A DNA stretch of 64,000 bases from Prorocentrum cordatum (lineage: Eukaryota > Sar > Dinophyceae > Prorocentrales > Prorocentraceae), in contig CAUYUJ010014550.1 of the NCBI GenBank assembly GCA_963575745.1, forward strand, positions 1-64,000. Direction: 5' to 3'. Within the stretch, counting starts at the first letter, position 1. Every line of letters begins with the position of its first letter. Shown here piece after piece: positions 1 through 10,245 of the stretch. The position numbers were made by a program, and so were the translations under genes. The notes beneath the pieces were generated by a model. It was not told the DNA's origin. It searched no databases and saw only the letters and a program-made list of their open reading frames with translations.

Positions 1-890
1 CCCTCCCAGCGTCAGAGGATCTGAATTCAGGCACGCTGTGCTGTAAGTTGCGTGCAGGAGCGTCCCAATGGAGTGAGACAGGCAAGGCTAAGAGTTGCTC
101 CCGAACGCAACTGAAACACTGAATGATGGACGAGGCTGTCCACACGGCCATGCCGTGTGGAGGCGGGGAACCAAAGAGGCAACGCGAGCGAGCAGCGGCT
201 CCTTGGAGGGAGCGGCCCACAAGACCGGGCGGCACGTCAGTGGCCCACCCCCGCATGCAGCCGGCGCATGCGCCAATTTACAGCACGGGAGCGGCCATCC
301 TGGCGCACCCCGTGCCGCGACCCCGGGAAAGGAGGAGACGAGAGGAGAAGGAGGACGAGAGAAGAGGCCCAGTGGAAACCTGAACGGCCGCTTCCGGCGA
401 CCTGGGCCCAGCAGGGCAGGGCGCCAAACCACTATAGTCTGACATTGACCGCCCAATCGGCCTCAGAGACAGTCGAGGATCTCTGGAAGCCCAAAATTCG
501 GGCCTGCCACGCCGAGACCGTGATACGATCGAAGGCGGAGGCTGTGACACGATAGAAGGGCTAAAGTGTGCCGGCAAAATCTCTAGAGTGCCACAGGGCG
601 CGCCACCGATTTGGGCCCGGCGGAGGGCCTCCGGTCTAGCACCGGAGCGTCCACCGACAAGTTCCCAGAATAGGTCCGGGAACGCAAACACCGGCGCCAG
701 CGCCGGGGCCCAGCAAGGCCGCAATGCAAAACCGAGGGTGCGCGTGGGTGCCGGGCGGCTCCCGCCACGTGTGGGGCCCAACGAGCCTGGGACTCAAAAT
801 GTGCCACCCTGGGCGTTTTCAGAAACGATACCTTAGATGCCACCCCCGCGAAGGGGGCCAGCCACGAGCCCAGGGAGGACAGGGGACCAC
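1..890. other. No recognisable gene
   Basis: GC-rich sequence with overlapping short open frames on both strands but no conserved motif, domain or splice pattern. Open frames of 80-170 codons are expected by chance at this base composition. Confidence 0.5.
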
Positions 891-894
891 CGCA

Positions 895-955
895 CGACGA
901 CGACGACGACGAAGACGACAACAACGACGACGACGACGGCGGCGGCGGCGGGACG
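895..955. repeat. (CGA)n/(CGG)n trinucleotide tract
   Basis: Imperfect CGA units grade into CGG units. Long Arg/Asp/Thr runs in the three frames are a by-product of the repeat. Confidence 0.9.
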
Positions 956-1154
956 AAGACGGGGGAGGAGGGGAGGAGGGAGGCCAGGGGAGAGGAGGCG
1001 GGGGGAAAGGGGAAGGAACGGGGCGGCCCCCTGCCCACCAGAGCGCGGGGCCCCCAGGGGGTGGCTTGTGGCTGGCGCCGCCTGGCTGCCAGCCGCGGGG
1101 CTTTGGAGAGGAAGCTGCGCTGCCGTCGTATTCTACAGCTGGTCTGGCCGAGAT

Positions 1155-1213
1155 CAGGAGGAGGAGGAGGAGGAGGAGGAGGAGGAGGAGGAGGAGGAGG
1201 AGGAGGAGGAGGA
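1155..1213. repeat. (AGG)n trinucleotide microsatellite
   Basis: About 19 nearly perfect AGG units. Poly-Glu, poly-Gly and poly-Ser open frames across it are artefacts of the repeat. Confidence 0.95.
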
Positions 1214-1308
1214 GCGGCAGAAACAACCGGGGGCAAGAGAGACTGAACTGCCTGACTGTTGCGCTCCACGCAACAAATAAAATACAGATGGCGACCCCGC
1301 GCGTGGCC

Positions 1309-2250
1309 TCACGAGAGCTCCCGCGCCTTCTGCCGCAAAGCGCTCCGGCACGCCTCTGGGGGGCACGCCCCGGCGTGTCTTGTCCAGCAATGCGTCAGGT
1401 AGACACTGCAAGTCAGACGCGCGCGGCGCTGCAGCTCCCCCGCAGCAGCCGCGCTCCAGGCTGGCTCCAACAGCACGAACCTCGCGAGCCTGGAATGACG
1501 GGTGGCGGGGCGGGCCAACCCGAAGTGCGTCGCGGCGGCGGCCGCGACCCAGCGGCACTCCGAGTAGTGCTCGATGGAGTCCTCGCCCCCCGCGCATCCG
1601 AAGACGCATGCGGCATGGCCTTGGAAGCGGCGCGCGGTGATCCACCCGTTCCAGAGGGAACGCAGGCACGCCGCAAAAACGCGGGGCGGCACCGCCCGGG
1701 ACACGGCCGGGTACGTAGCGAGCGCCCTGTCGGCCATCTCCTGCACTGTCATGCCGCATAGTCCGCTGCATCGCTGCGTGAACCTCCAATGCAGGAAGTT
1801 GCGCAGGCCCTCGGCGGCGCTCGGGGCGATCAGCCGGACGCAGGTTCGTTGCCAGACCCTCTTCTGCGCGGCGACGTCGGCAGCCCCGGTGGCCGCCGCA
1901 ATCTGGCGTGGCCGGAGATTCCGCTCCTCAAAATGCACCCGGGCCGCTTCCAACTGAAGCACAAAAGCCTGCTCAAACTAGGGAGCCCACAGTCCCAGAC
2001 GATCGACTGGCTGGTCCGAAAACAACTTCTCGCGCCGGAGCTGCGCTGCCCGGGCCTCCACGCGCAGCCCGCCTTCGGCTGCTGCCTCCCACTGGCAGAC
2101 GCGAGCCTTCGCTGCCAGGGCAACTGAAGGTAGGTCTGGAAGGCCCGCTGGGAACCCCATGAGGGGCAGGCCGTGGAGCGCCGAAGGCGGGGCCCATCTG
2201 CTCGGACCTCGGCACAGCGACTGCAGCGCAGCTGCCTCCAGGCGCGGCCA
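1309..2250 (-). pseudogene. LINE (non-LTR retrotransposon) 3' part with C-terminal zinc motif
   Basis: On the minus strand the 217-codon frame at 1309-1962 carries a Cys/His cluster (FGC near residue 125, EDSIEHYSEC just after it). That matches the zf-RVT-like knuckle found at the C-terminus of many LINE polymerases. Upstream, 1978-2160 in another frame has RVCQWEAAAEGGLRVEARA followed by a run of Arg and Leu, which resembles the post-polymerase linker of such elements. The two parts lie in different frames, and no polymerase core or endonuclease is present upstream. I read it as a 5'-truncated, frameshifted insertion, as expected for target-primed reverse transcription. The zinc motif is seen directly; the class is inferred from it. 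Confidence 0.7.
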
Positions 2251-2369
2251 CGAGGCCGGCGGCGCGTCCAGCTGCGCGAGGAACGCCTACGTCGAGAAGG
2301 CATATGCAGAGTATGCCACGGTCTGGGCGAGCATACCACCGCCAGAGAGGCCCCAGTCCCGAGCGCGTT

Positions 2370-2965
2370 CCTATTACGACCTATGTTCACTGCGGGAAGG
2401 GCCCCGTCAGAAAACAACTGTGTGGAAATCCTCAACCGTGCCATAACACCACTCTTGAGACTTCACCGACGCGAGCCAACGCTACTGTTGCAACCGGATG
2501 GTCCCAAGTCGTGCTAGAACACCGTTCCTGGGACGTCATCGACACGAACCAACGGGCGTGTCGCACCCTCACAATCACGAGTCGTGCCAACGCACTTCAT
2601 GGGACGCCAACCGCAAAAAAAAACCCTTGAAACTGTTACAAACAATCAAAGCGAATGTGCGAGGCACTCGAACAAAAAACACATTTTGAGAATCAGCCAC
2701 TTTCCGCCGTGAGCGTTTTGCTAACTTCTGAAACGAATGTTCTCGGCGCTGGGGCGAGAATCGCATTTTGAAAACGACCCGCGCAAATTTTCAAACCGAA
2801 CGTGCGCGGCGCTCAGGCGAGAACCACTTCTTGAAAACGAACCGCCCTCCAGCAGCGAATCTGTTGCAAATTTCAAGCTTCAGCATCATATGTGGTCAAG
2901 AAGACTGAAGCGAAACGCCTGGCCCGCCCTACCGACCCGTCTTGGGGTGCGACAAGGATGATTTT
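2370..2965 (-). repeat. Composite repeat, inverted copy R1 (modules B', A', C')
   Basis: This is a diverged reverse-complement copy of the element found forward at 24836-27385. 2370-2640 matches module B, with motifs such as TGGGACGTCATCGAC and repeated CGAGCCAAC. 2640-2870 matches the 83-bp module A (GTGCGCGGCGCTCAGGCGAG, then CATTTTGAAAACGA). 2868-2960 matches module C (CTGGCCCGCCCT, then TTGGGGTGCGACA). A purine-rich stretch follows from about 2985, corresponding to the TCC tract that accompanies the forward copies. Confidence 0.75.
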
Positions 2966-3590
2966 TTCTCAAAGTGAAGACGGAGGGGGAAGGGAACAAA
3001 GTAACGCGGAGGAGGGGGAAGACTTAGGTGAAATAGATCAGCGACACGGAAGGGAAATCCAGCTCGACTTCAAGAAAAAGGCGAGGCCGCCTTTATGCCG
3101 CGACTTTCGGCAACGAATTAACAACACTCAGTGCCAAAAACAGTCCAGCGCGTGCAAGCCCACGGACGGGAACCACATACAGTATTAGGAAACCCGTAGC
3201 CCATATGCAGTACCAGGAAGCACCCACATCGTGGAAGAATACGTTGCTGGACGAAATGAGCAGCACTGGGAACATGACGAACAGATCAGCGTGGAAACCG
3301 AGCACACACACACACTACATGAACTTGGCGCAGGACAGCCTCCAAATCAACACGGTCCCATGAATTCCTCATCTGATGACTCGCCGAAGTCGTCGCCACT
3401 GAAGCCACTTGAACAGTGGCGAAACAGAAAACTCCTCGATATCCTTGAAGGCCGAATGCAAGGCCTTCCCCACGAACGGCAGAAAGGTTCTGCGGAACCC
3501 TAAACGGCGCAACGAGAGGACGCGGCGATCTCCTTTCTCTGCGGCTCCGTGCTGCTCGAGGCACTGTGGCAATCCGCAGCGACGAGCTCC
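2966..3590. other. No recognisable gene
   Basis: A purine-rich start (2985-3025) leads into unremarkable, less GC-rich sequence. Short open frames on both strands show no family features. Confidence 0.4.
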
Positions 3591-3591
3591 T

Positions 3592-4680
3592 TCAGGGCGA
3601 AGCCCTGCAGAGCCTGCGAGTCCGCCTGCACATGCTCGCTCCCTGTCTCAGAGCCGTCTGCCGCAGAGAGAAAACCCCCAAAGCTGTATGCTGGGAGGCG
3701 GCCTCATCGAGGTCCGCCGGGGCTTCCGTCGCGGCCGCAGTCTCGCAACAAAAACCTTCCACGGGGACGAACGACCGGACGAAAACGGGCTCTCGTGCAG
3801 CCCGAGCCTCAAAAAACCGCCCATGCTGGGCGCTGCGCAGCTCTTCTGGCCTCGCCGTCGCCGCGTTGACTGCCGGACAGCTCACTGAGAGCTGACATGG
3901 TTTCAGATTAGAGACAGGCAGCGCAGGGTAGTCCAAGGGTTCTTTCCGGCGTCGGGCAAGGAACCTCGCGCCGGCGCCTGTGAACTCGCACCGTGGGCCG
4001 GAAGCGTTTTCGAACTCGTTCCCAATGCGTTGGCCGTAAGCATTTCCGCAGCCATTTTGAAACGCTTCGGGAGCTCCTACGGAGCTCCTCTCAAGCTTCT
4101 CAGACATCCTTTCACGCGTCCCACAGTCGGACCTAGGGAAGCAGTGTCCTTCGAGAACATGAAACCCTCCGCCGGCCAAAAGGAAGAGCATTCGAGGGTA
4201 CCCCCCTCTGGATGCACAACACCATCCAACAAACACAACCATATCAGGGTACCCTCCTCGGGCCGACCTCGATCTTATACCTCGGTCCGACTGTAGCAGG
4301 CATCTTTCGCAAAGTTTCTCGCGGCTTGGACTGCACCGCAATCCCGATTGTGGACGCCACAATTGCCTTGCTGAGCCAGCGTGGAAAGACACGCTGCGGC
4401 GGAGAGCCTCGAACCACGGGGACTTCCTCCATGCCAAAATCGCCTGCAGGGCCGGCTGGCAGACCCGCGAGAACTTTTGCGACCGCCTCGAGATGGCGTT
4501 GTCCGCCGACCAGCGCGCTCAATCACGACCAGCCTTACGCTACGCCGCTGAGCGCCTCGGCGCGCACTCCGCGCCGTCTCGTACAACTATCTCCCAAGAA
4601 GTGGCAATCAACCTCCAACAATTCCAATTCTGGCGCTCCAAAAGCAACCAGCTTGAGCAATAGGGTCGTCGCTCGCTGAT
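3592..4680 (-). other. Possible retrocopy of an unidentified mRNA
   Basis: A 281-codon minus-strand frame (3592-4437) begins downstream, on that strand, of the spliced-leader relict at 4687-4707. Its product is Arg- and Cys-rich, with two near-duplicate ARGGYP-type segments around residues 59-80 that reflect a short duplication around two GGGTACCC sites (4198 and 4249). I recognise no domain. The leader relict makes an inserted processed transcript plausible, but the frame itself could be chance in GC-rich DNA. Confidence 0.25.
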
Positions 4681-4686
4681 GAACGG

Positions 4687-4707
4687 CTTGAGCCCAAGTG
4701 GCTTGAG
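4687..4707 (-). other. Probable tandem relict of the dinoflagellate spliced leader
   Basis: Read on the minus strand the site is CTCAAG, then CCACTTGGGCTCAAG. The second part matches the last 15 nt of the leader (CCATTTTGGCTCAAG) at 13 of 15 positions. The six bases before it match the 3' end of another leader. Leader-on-leader relicts mark trans-spliced mRNAs that were reverse transcribed, inserted and transcribed again. The match is short, so this stays probable. Confidence 0.5.
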
Positions 4708-4719
4708 TCAGAAAAAAAA

Positions 4720-4832
4720 GGCTGAGGCGGAGGAGGGCGGAGGAAAAAAAAGAGGAAAAGGAGGAGGATGAGGAAGGCGGAGGAGGAAAAGGAAGGTGGA
4801 GGAATATGACGATGACGATGACGACGACGACC

Positions 4833-4863
<31 letters not shown>

Positions 4864-4911
4864 TGATGATGATGATGATGCTGATGCTGATGCTGATGCT
4901 GATGCTGATGC

Positions 4912-4952
<41 letters not shown>

Positions 4953-4990
4953 GGAATGATGGTGATGACGATGCTGCTGCTGATGATGTT
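4720..4990. repeat. GGA-rich tract followed by (GAC)n and (GAT)n
   Basis: Imperfect GGA/GAA to about 4800, then GAC triplets, GAT triplets and a short GATGCT hexamer block (4878-4912). It encodes only homopolymer-like His, Asp, Met or Ser frames. It sits at the module B' end of composite repeat R2, where forward copies carry TCC. Confidence 0.9.
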
Positions 4991-5400
4991 GGTAGGAACA
5001 GGAGGAGAACCATTGTAAATCCAAGACTCATCAACGATGTTTGAATCATCTGTCTCTCCAAGCTCCCTCTTCAAAGGACCCTAATAGTTTTCATTTCCGC
5101 TGAAGGAAGTTCCCCGTTGGCAGACAACCGATTTAAATTTATGAAACGTGCCAAAACACCATGCTCACGACCTCAGCGCCGCGATTCACCCTGAATGTTA
5201 GGTGTTTGCGATTCTGAACTGCGCCACAACACAATTCTTGGGACTTCGACGCCGCAAACCAACGTAACTGTTGCGCCCTGACAGTCCTGAATGCTCCCAA
5301 ATACGTTAGCCATGAGAAGCCATGAAGCGCTTGGAAACACAAGCACGAATGTTCGCGACGCTAAGGCGAGAGCTACATTTTGAATACGTTACCCTGGCGA
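4990..5400 (-). repeat. Composite repeat, inverted copy R2, modules B' and one A'
   Basis: Reverse-complement counterpart of 25600-25925. Shared landmarks are the AAATCCAAGACTCATCAACGA end, CCAAGCTCCCTCTTC, TTGGGACTTCGACGCCGC and TGTTGCGCCCTGACA. One 83-bp A' unit follows at 5335-5400 (GCGAGAGCTACATTTTGAATA). The element is then interrupted by the 5450-6720 satellite. Confidence 0.75.
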
Positions 5401-5449
5401 AAGACCCAACCATATGCAGGTGTGGGTACTGCAATTGTGAATATCTTCT

Positions 5450-6720
5450 TCGGTGGAGTTCCCTTATGCGGCCACGAATCGCTGCACTGGGTGGGGGGGA
5501 ACGCATGCGGGCGGTAGCACTGGGGCCGTCGGTGGAGCTCCCAGTGGGGCCACGAAGCGCTGTATTGGATTTGTGAAAATGCCAAATTGCGTGTGTGGGA
5601 CGCATGCGACGGTCCCACTGGGGGCTTCGGTGAAGCTCCCAATTGGGGCACGAAGCGCTGTACTGGGTGGGTGAAAATGCCAAATTTAATTTCGGGGGGC
5701 GCATGTGGGCGGTCCCGCTGGGGGCTTCGGTGGAGCTCCTAATGGGGCCACGAAGCGCTTTACTGGGTGGGTGAAAAGCCAAATTTGGTGTGCGGGACGC
5801 ACGCGGACGGTCCCACTGGGGGCTTCGCTGGACCTTCCTATGGCGCCAAGAAGCGCTGTACTGGGTGGGTCAAACTGCCAAATTGGGTGTGTGGGACGCA
5901 TGTGGGCGGTCCAACTGGGGGCTTCGGTAGAGCTCCTTATTGGGGCCAAGAAAAACAGTACAAGGTGGGTGAACATGTCAAATTGCGTGTGCGGGACGCA
6001 TGCGGGCGGTCCCGCTGGGGGCTTCGGTGGAGCTCCCCATGGGGCCACGGAGCGCTGTATTGGGTGGGTGAAAATGCCAAATTGGGTGTGCGGGGCGCAT
6101 GCGGACGGTCCCATTGGCCACGAAACGCCGTACTGGGTGTGCGGGACGCATGTGGTATCCCCCCCCCTTGGGGCCTTAGGTGGAGCTCCCCATGGGGCCA
6201 CGAAGCGCCGTACTGACGCATGTGGTACCCCCACCCTGGGGCCTTAGGTGGAGCTCCCTATGGGGCCACGAAGCGCCGTACTGGGTGTGGCGGACGCATG
6301 TGGTACCCCCCTCTGGGGCCTTAGGTGGAGCTCCCTACGGGCCACGAAGCGCCGTATTGGGTGTTGCGGACGCGTGTGGTGCCCCCCCTCTGGGGCCTTA
6401 GGTGCAGTTCCCTATGGGGCCACGAAGCGCCGTATTGGGTGTTGCGGACGCATGTGGTACCTCCCCCCTGGGGCCTTAGGTGGAGCTCCCTATGGGGCCA
6501 CGAAGCGCCGTACTGGGTGTGGCGGACGCATGTGGTACCCCCCTATGGGGCCACGAAGCGCCGTATTGGGTGTGGCGGACGCATGTGGTACCCCCCCTGG
6601 GGCCTTAGGTGGAGCTCCCTGCGGGGCCACGAAGCGCCGTATTGGGTGTGGCGGACGCATGTGGTACCCCCCCCTTGGGGCTTTAGGTGGAGCTCCCAAT
6701 GGGGCCACGAAACGCTGTAC
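5450..6720. repeat. Satellite array, ~100-bp units passing into ~77-bp units
   Basis: The motif GGGGCCACGAAGCGC recurs throughout. From 5553 to about 6110 the spacing is close to 100 bp, and units include GTGAAAATGCCAAATT. From about 6190 to 6720 the spacing drops to 76-78 bp: that segment is missing, and the units carry ATGTGGTACCCCCC and GGGGCCTTAGGTGGAGCTCC. The array encodes repetitive open frames on both strands, none of which I treat as a gene. Confidence 0.95.
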
Positions 6721-6790
6721 CGGGGGGGGAGGAGGGAGGAGGGGCAGGAGGGGCAGGAGGAGGAGGAGGAGGAGGAGGAGGAGGGAGTGA
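6720..6790. repeat. (GGA)n tract
   Basis: Purine-only GGA/GGG run ending the 77-bp satellite and preceding further A' units of the composite repeat. Confidence 0.9.
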
Positions 6791-6874
6791 GTGAGTGGGT
6801 GGGGCGCGGGGCGCTGTGTCTTCAAAACGAGGACCCAACACCACAGGATGGTTGGGAAAAAACACAGCCCTCGA

Positions 6875-7420
6875 TATGTGAAGCTCTTATACATGTTTGG
6901 AACGAAAAGTGCGCGGCGCTAGAACGGGAACAACATTTGGGTAGAAACGCCCTCAATTTGCGAAACTCTTGCAAACATGGCACCCAAGCGAAGAACACAA
7001 CTTCAAAACGACCCGCCCTCAATCCGTGATGCTCTTGCAGCTTTTGCAACGCATGTGCGCGGCGCTCAAACCAGGTCCACATTTTGAACACCACCCGCCC
7101 TCCATTCGGGCCGGGCGAAAGGGGGGGATAACAAAAAAGGGGTTTGAGAGTCAGCTCACGTAGCTGATTTTCCGGGCGCCTCCCGGCGACGGAGGCGGCT
7201 ATGTATCGAGGAATGGGCCCTCGGTGGGGCCGAAACCAGCTGCATGCAGCAAATTTCGTAACCCCCCCTTTCCCAATCCCCCCCTTTCGTCCGGCCCGAT
7301 CCATCTGCCAAACTGTTGCCACTTTCTGAGCTTCAGGAGCATACAAAAACAAAGAAATCTCGTGCACAACGCCCAGCCCACCCTTTCTGACCAGCCTCGG
7401 GGTGGGGCAAGGCGGGATTA
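6875..7420 (-). repeat. Composite repeat, inverted, modules A' (x3) and C'
   Basis: Three diverged A' units (GTGCGCGGCGCTAGAAC, then ACTTCAAAACGACCCGCCCT, then GTGCGCGGCGCTCAAACC) occupy 6875-7110. Unrelated sequence of about 180 bp precedes C' at 7290-7415 (CTGAGCTTCAGGAGCATA; CCCAGCCCACCCT; CTCGGGGTGGGGCAAGG). A GGA tract follows at 7435-7505. The order on the plus strand is the mirror of the forward copies. Confidence 0.7.
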
Positions 7421-7434
7421 TCCTAAGGACAAGG

Positions 7435-8035
7435 AATGGAGGAGGAGGAGAACCTGGAGGAGGAGGAACATGAGGAGAAGACGGAGGAGGAACAGCGAGG
7501 AGGACCCTCGTTCTTGGCGCGTGCTTGTTTTGGTCGATGACCTCGTCTGGGTTTTGGGGGGGGTCGTGGGTCCATCTTGGCCCTTCCCCTATCCGCCCTT
7601 CATCGTCCCCACTTCCTGCTGCTGCCTCTGCTTGCTTTGCAGCGGAGGCGGGAGCGCAACATATCTGCTCTGCTCGGAAAAAAAAAACGCGGTACCCCGC
7701 GCCGTCGCCGTCGCAGCCGTCGTCGACGCCACCGTGAGGGGCGATTCCAAACGGTTTGATGTTTGCCTTCATTCCCCCTTTTCGGGGCGTCCTCGTGCGG
7801 TCACGGTTGGGCGCAGGCTCGAGAACTGTTGGAACCTGGCCGCCTTCAATGACGAGCCAGGGCCTTGGGGAAGAAGCCATGGGGTGCTTGGCCACAAGGT
7901 CGACATACACCCCATTCTGTAGGGCGAGAGGGGGGGAGGACAGGACGGAGGAGGGAAGGAGAAGGAGAGACGCGGTCCAAGAACCACCTGACTCAAGCCT
8001 CGAATAACCCCCTGGAATTGGACGCCGGAAATCGG
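7435..8035. other. GGA tract then no recognisable gene
   Basis: An imperfect GGA run (7435-7505) is followed by GC-rich sequence with open frames on both strands but no domain signal. Confidence 0.4.
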
Positions 8036-8039
8036 TAAT

Positions 8040-8240
8040 GAAAAAATTGTACGATACCCAACAGCATCAATTGTCCAAGACCGACAGATGCCGCAGTTGG
8101 GCAGGGGGCTTTCTATCTCAGATGGACAACGGTCGCGGCGACGCTGACAACGAGCCCTCTTCAGAATGAACAAAGACTGCTGTTGGTCTTTATAACAATT
8201 GTTTTCGTATCTATTTCGATCGTCCCGACAGGAGCGCCTC
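8040..8240 (-). repeat. Diverged duplicate segment, copy 1 (minus frame open)
   Basis: Its minus-strand translation shares a pattern with 9730-9930: DDR near the start, then QQ, LF, RARC, RRR, CP, LPN, Cys and SGVQ at matching spacing. Examples are LKRARCQRRRDRCPSE here and LNRARCPRRRGLCPFE there. DNA similarity is also evident (TTGGGCAGGGGGC/TTGGGCAGGCGGC; CGGTCGCGGCGACGC/AGGCCGCGGCGGCGC). It could be a small coding family or an ordinary dispersed repeat. No known domain is recognised. Confidence 0.55.
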
Positions 8241-8390
8241 TCTGAAACCTCCCCCGCCAAGGCTGGCGGCAGGGTTGCTCAGCGCAGATCCGAGAAAACC
8301 GCGGGAACCTACGACAAAATGTGTTTGTGCGGCAGGTTCGTGTCGTGCCGACTTCGGCGTTGGTTCCTGACACCGCGGGGATCTTTCAAC

Positions 8391-8475
8391 CTTGAACGAT
8401 CGACCGCTTCCCAAACGTCCTGATCGTTCAAGACCGACCGATTCTGGGCCGCCGCCAGCATTCAACGTTGAATGC
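8391..8475. repeat. Clustered perfect inverted repeats
   Basis: CTTGAACGATC at 8391-8401 pairs perfectly with GATCGTTCAAG at 8422-8432 around a 20-nt loop. At 8458-8475 lies a perfect 18-bp palindrome, GCATTCAACGTTGAATGC. Two perfect dyads within 85 bp suggest a protein-binding or hairpin-forming site. No function is known. Confidence 0.8.
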
Positions 8476-8479
8476 CAGC

Positions 8480-9540
8480 GGCGAGGTCGCCGCCCGTCGA
8501 CACGACGCGAACCTACTGTACAATTCTTTCTTCCTCGGGTAATTTGACATGGCGAGGGCAAGGGGAGAAGAGACAGACAAGCAAACCGACGACGCTGTCA
8601 CGCCGGAGCGCGTCGCTGGCAGGAAGAAGTGTGGATATGACCCCGGTCTCAGAAGCTCACGAACTCGCTCTCCAGATGATGTTACGCACACATATGCAAT
8701 TACCGATCTTCGGCGGACACCTCGTGTCCTCCAGCCCTGAGAGAATCAATAATGGCATCTGCCCGCCGCTTCTTTGGCTGGTGCTGCGGGCGTCCTTTTG
8801 CCTTCGGATCAAGTTCCGCCTGCCAGGCTACAGAATTCCACACCCTGGGGGGGAAGGAGGGATGCGGACAAGAGAGGAACAAGAACATGGCGGGACGGAG
8901 GCCGGGGCCGCCCGCCCAACTGGAGTGGCGGGCCGTCGCGACGGGGCGCGCTGCCCTGTTTCTGGACCAGGCCCCAGGCCCCTAGTGACCACCAGCGAAG
9001 CAAGTCTTGGCAGGACTTGTCGATGACAGTCGTCGCGCTATCACGAGGAGGGCTGAATGAGGAACTGAAGGGCTCCTCTTGCCACGGCGGGCCTCGGTCG
9101 AAAAATAAGCTCCCGACCCATGACCTGGATCTAAGAAACGGCTCGAAAACCGGCGCCCCTCCTGAGCCCGAAGTGGTCCGTACTTCGGCTTCTTCACCGC
9201 ACGTGCACCCCTCCCCCCGTCGGCACTCCCCCACACTGCCCCCGCCCCCGCAAGGGGGGATGGGGATGGGGAAGAGGGAGGATGGAGTGGGAGAGGAAAG
9301 GGGGGACAAAAAGACCCCGATACCGCTACGTACTCAGGCGGAGGGGTGCGTTCTGGTCAGGATCTCGAGGAGAATCCAGCCGCGGCGACGAGGGCTCTCC
9401 AGGACGAGCAGCAGCATCGGTATCTCTTCCTCCCCTGACAAGGAAGGGGAAGACCCAGAACTCCGACGTCGCCTTGTTCGCACAACGTGGACCCCCAGAG
9501 GTCTCGGCCCCTTTCCCGTCTTTCGGGGGCGCGCAAACAT
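8480..9540. other. No recognisable gene
   Basis: GC-rich sequence with long overlapping open frames on both strands and no domain. A small dyad, CCGAAGT/ACTTCGG, lies at about 9169-9188. Confidence 0.4.
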
Positions 9541-9548
9541 GGATTAGA

Positions 9549-9588
9549 GATCCATGGATTTGGCGCGCGGTCGCCAAATCCATGGATC
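9549..9588. repeat. Perfect 17-bp-arm hairpin
   Basis: GATCCATGGATTTGGCG (9549-9565) and CGCCAAATCCATGGATC (9572-9588) are exact reverse complements around the 6-nt loop CGCGGT. Each arm starts with its own palindrome (GATCCATGGATC-like core). Confidence 0.95.
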
Positions 9589-9729
9589 GGGGAAGGTGCC
9601 CTCCGCAAAATGCGGCTGGTGCCACTTCTTCCGGCGGCGGGAACCCGCGATTTCCCATGGAAGCGGGACCCGTCGCTATTCCACGCCCCCTTGATCCATG
9701 TTTTTGGACGCCCGAAGTGGGTACGGACG

Positions 9730-9930
9730 AATGGGCATAATGCCCAACAACAAATGTTGTCCCAAACCAACAGCGGCGGCTGTTGGGCAGGCGGCCTTCT
9801 GTCTCAAATGGACACAGGCCGCGGCGGCGCGGACAGCGAGCCCGGTTCAAAACGAACAGGAAGTGCTGTTGGGCATTGCACCCCTTCTCTCCGTACCCAT
9901 GTCGGTCGTCCCGAATGTTTGCGATCGCGT
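9730..9930 (-). repeat. Diverged duplicate segment, copy 2 (minus frame open)
   Basis: Partner of 8040-8240 in the same orientation, 1.69 kb away. The minus frame reads DDRHGYGEKG, then QQHFLFVLNRARC, RRR, LPN and SGVQ, so the Cys/Arg pattern is kept although the DNA has diverged. The sequence beyond the segment differs between copies. Confidence 0.55.
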
Positions 9931-10245
9931 GACCATCAGTCGGCCCGGTCTGTTTTCTCCCGTCGTCCCCCCTGGCTCTTCGCCGCCCTGCCTGCTTCGG
10001 GCCCCTGCCTTGCCCGCGCTTCTCCGTCGGCCCGCCCCGCCGTCCGCACGAGAGCTGCGGGGGCCAGCCGGCCCCTCCCCCGGGGCCCGCCTTTCATCCC
10101 GAGTCGATTTCTGACAGTCCCAGGGCGCGGCGAAGGCACCCAAAGGCCACAAACTGCCCGAGACCTCCGTCATGATTTTTTCGCCGCGATGCGTCGGGGA
10201 GACAGACTTCGTGGATCCCCGCGGCCCCCTCCCACACCGGGGATG

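Noticed and set aside
4049-4064. CCGCAGCCATTTTG on the plus strand as a leader relict
   Set aside because: It matches the first 14 leader bases with one change but diverges after that, where GGCTCAAG should follow.
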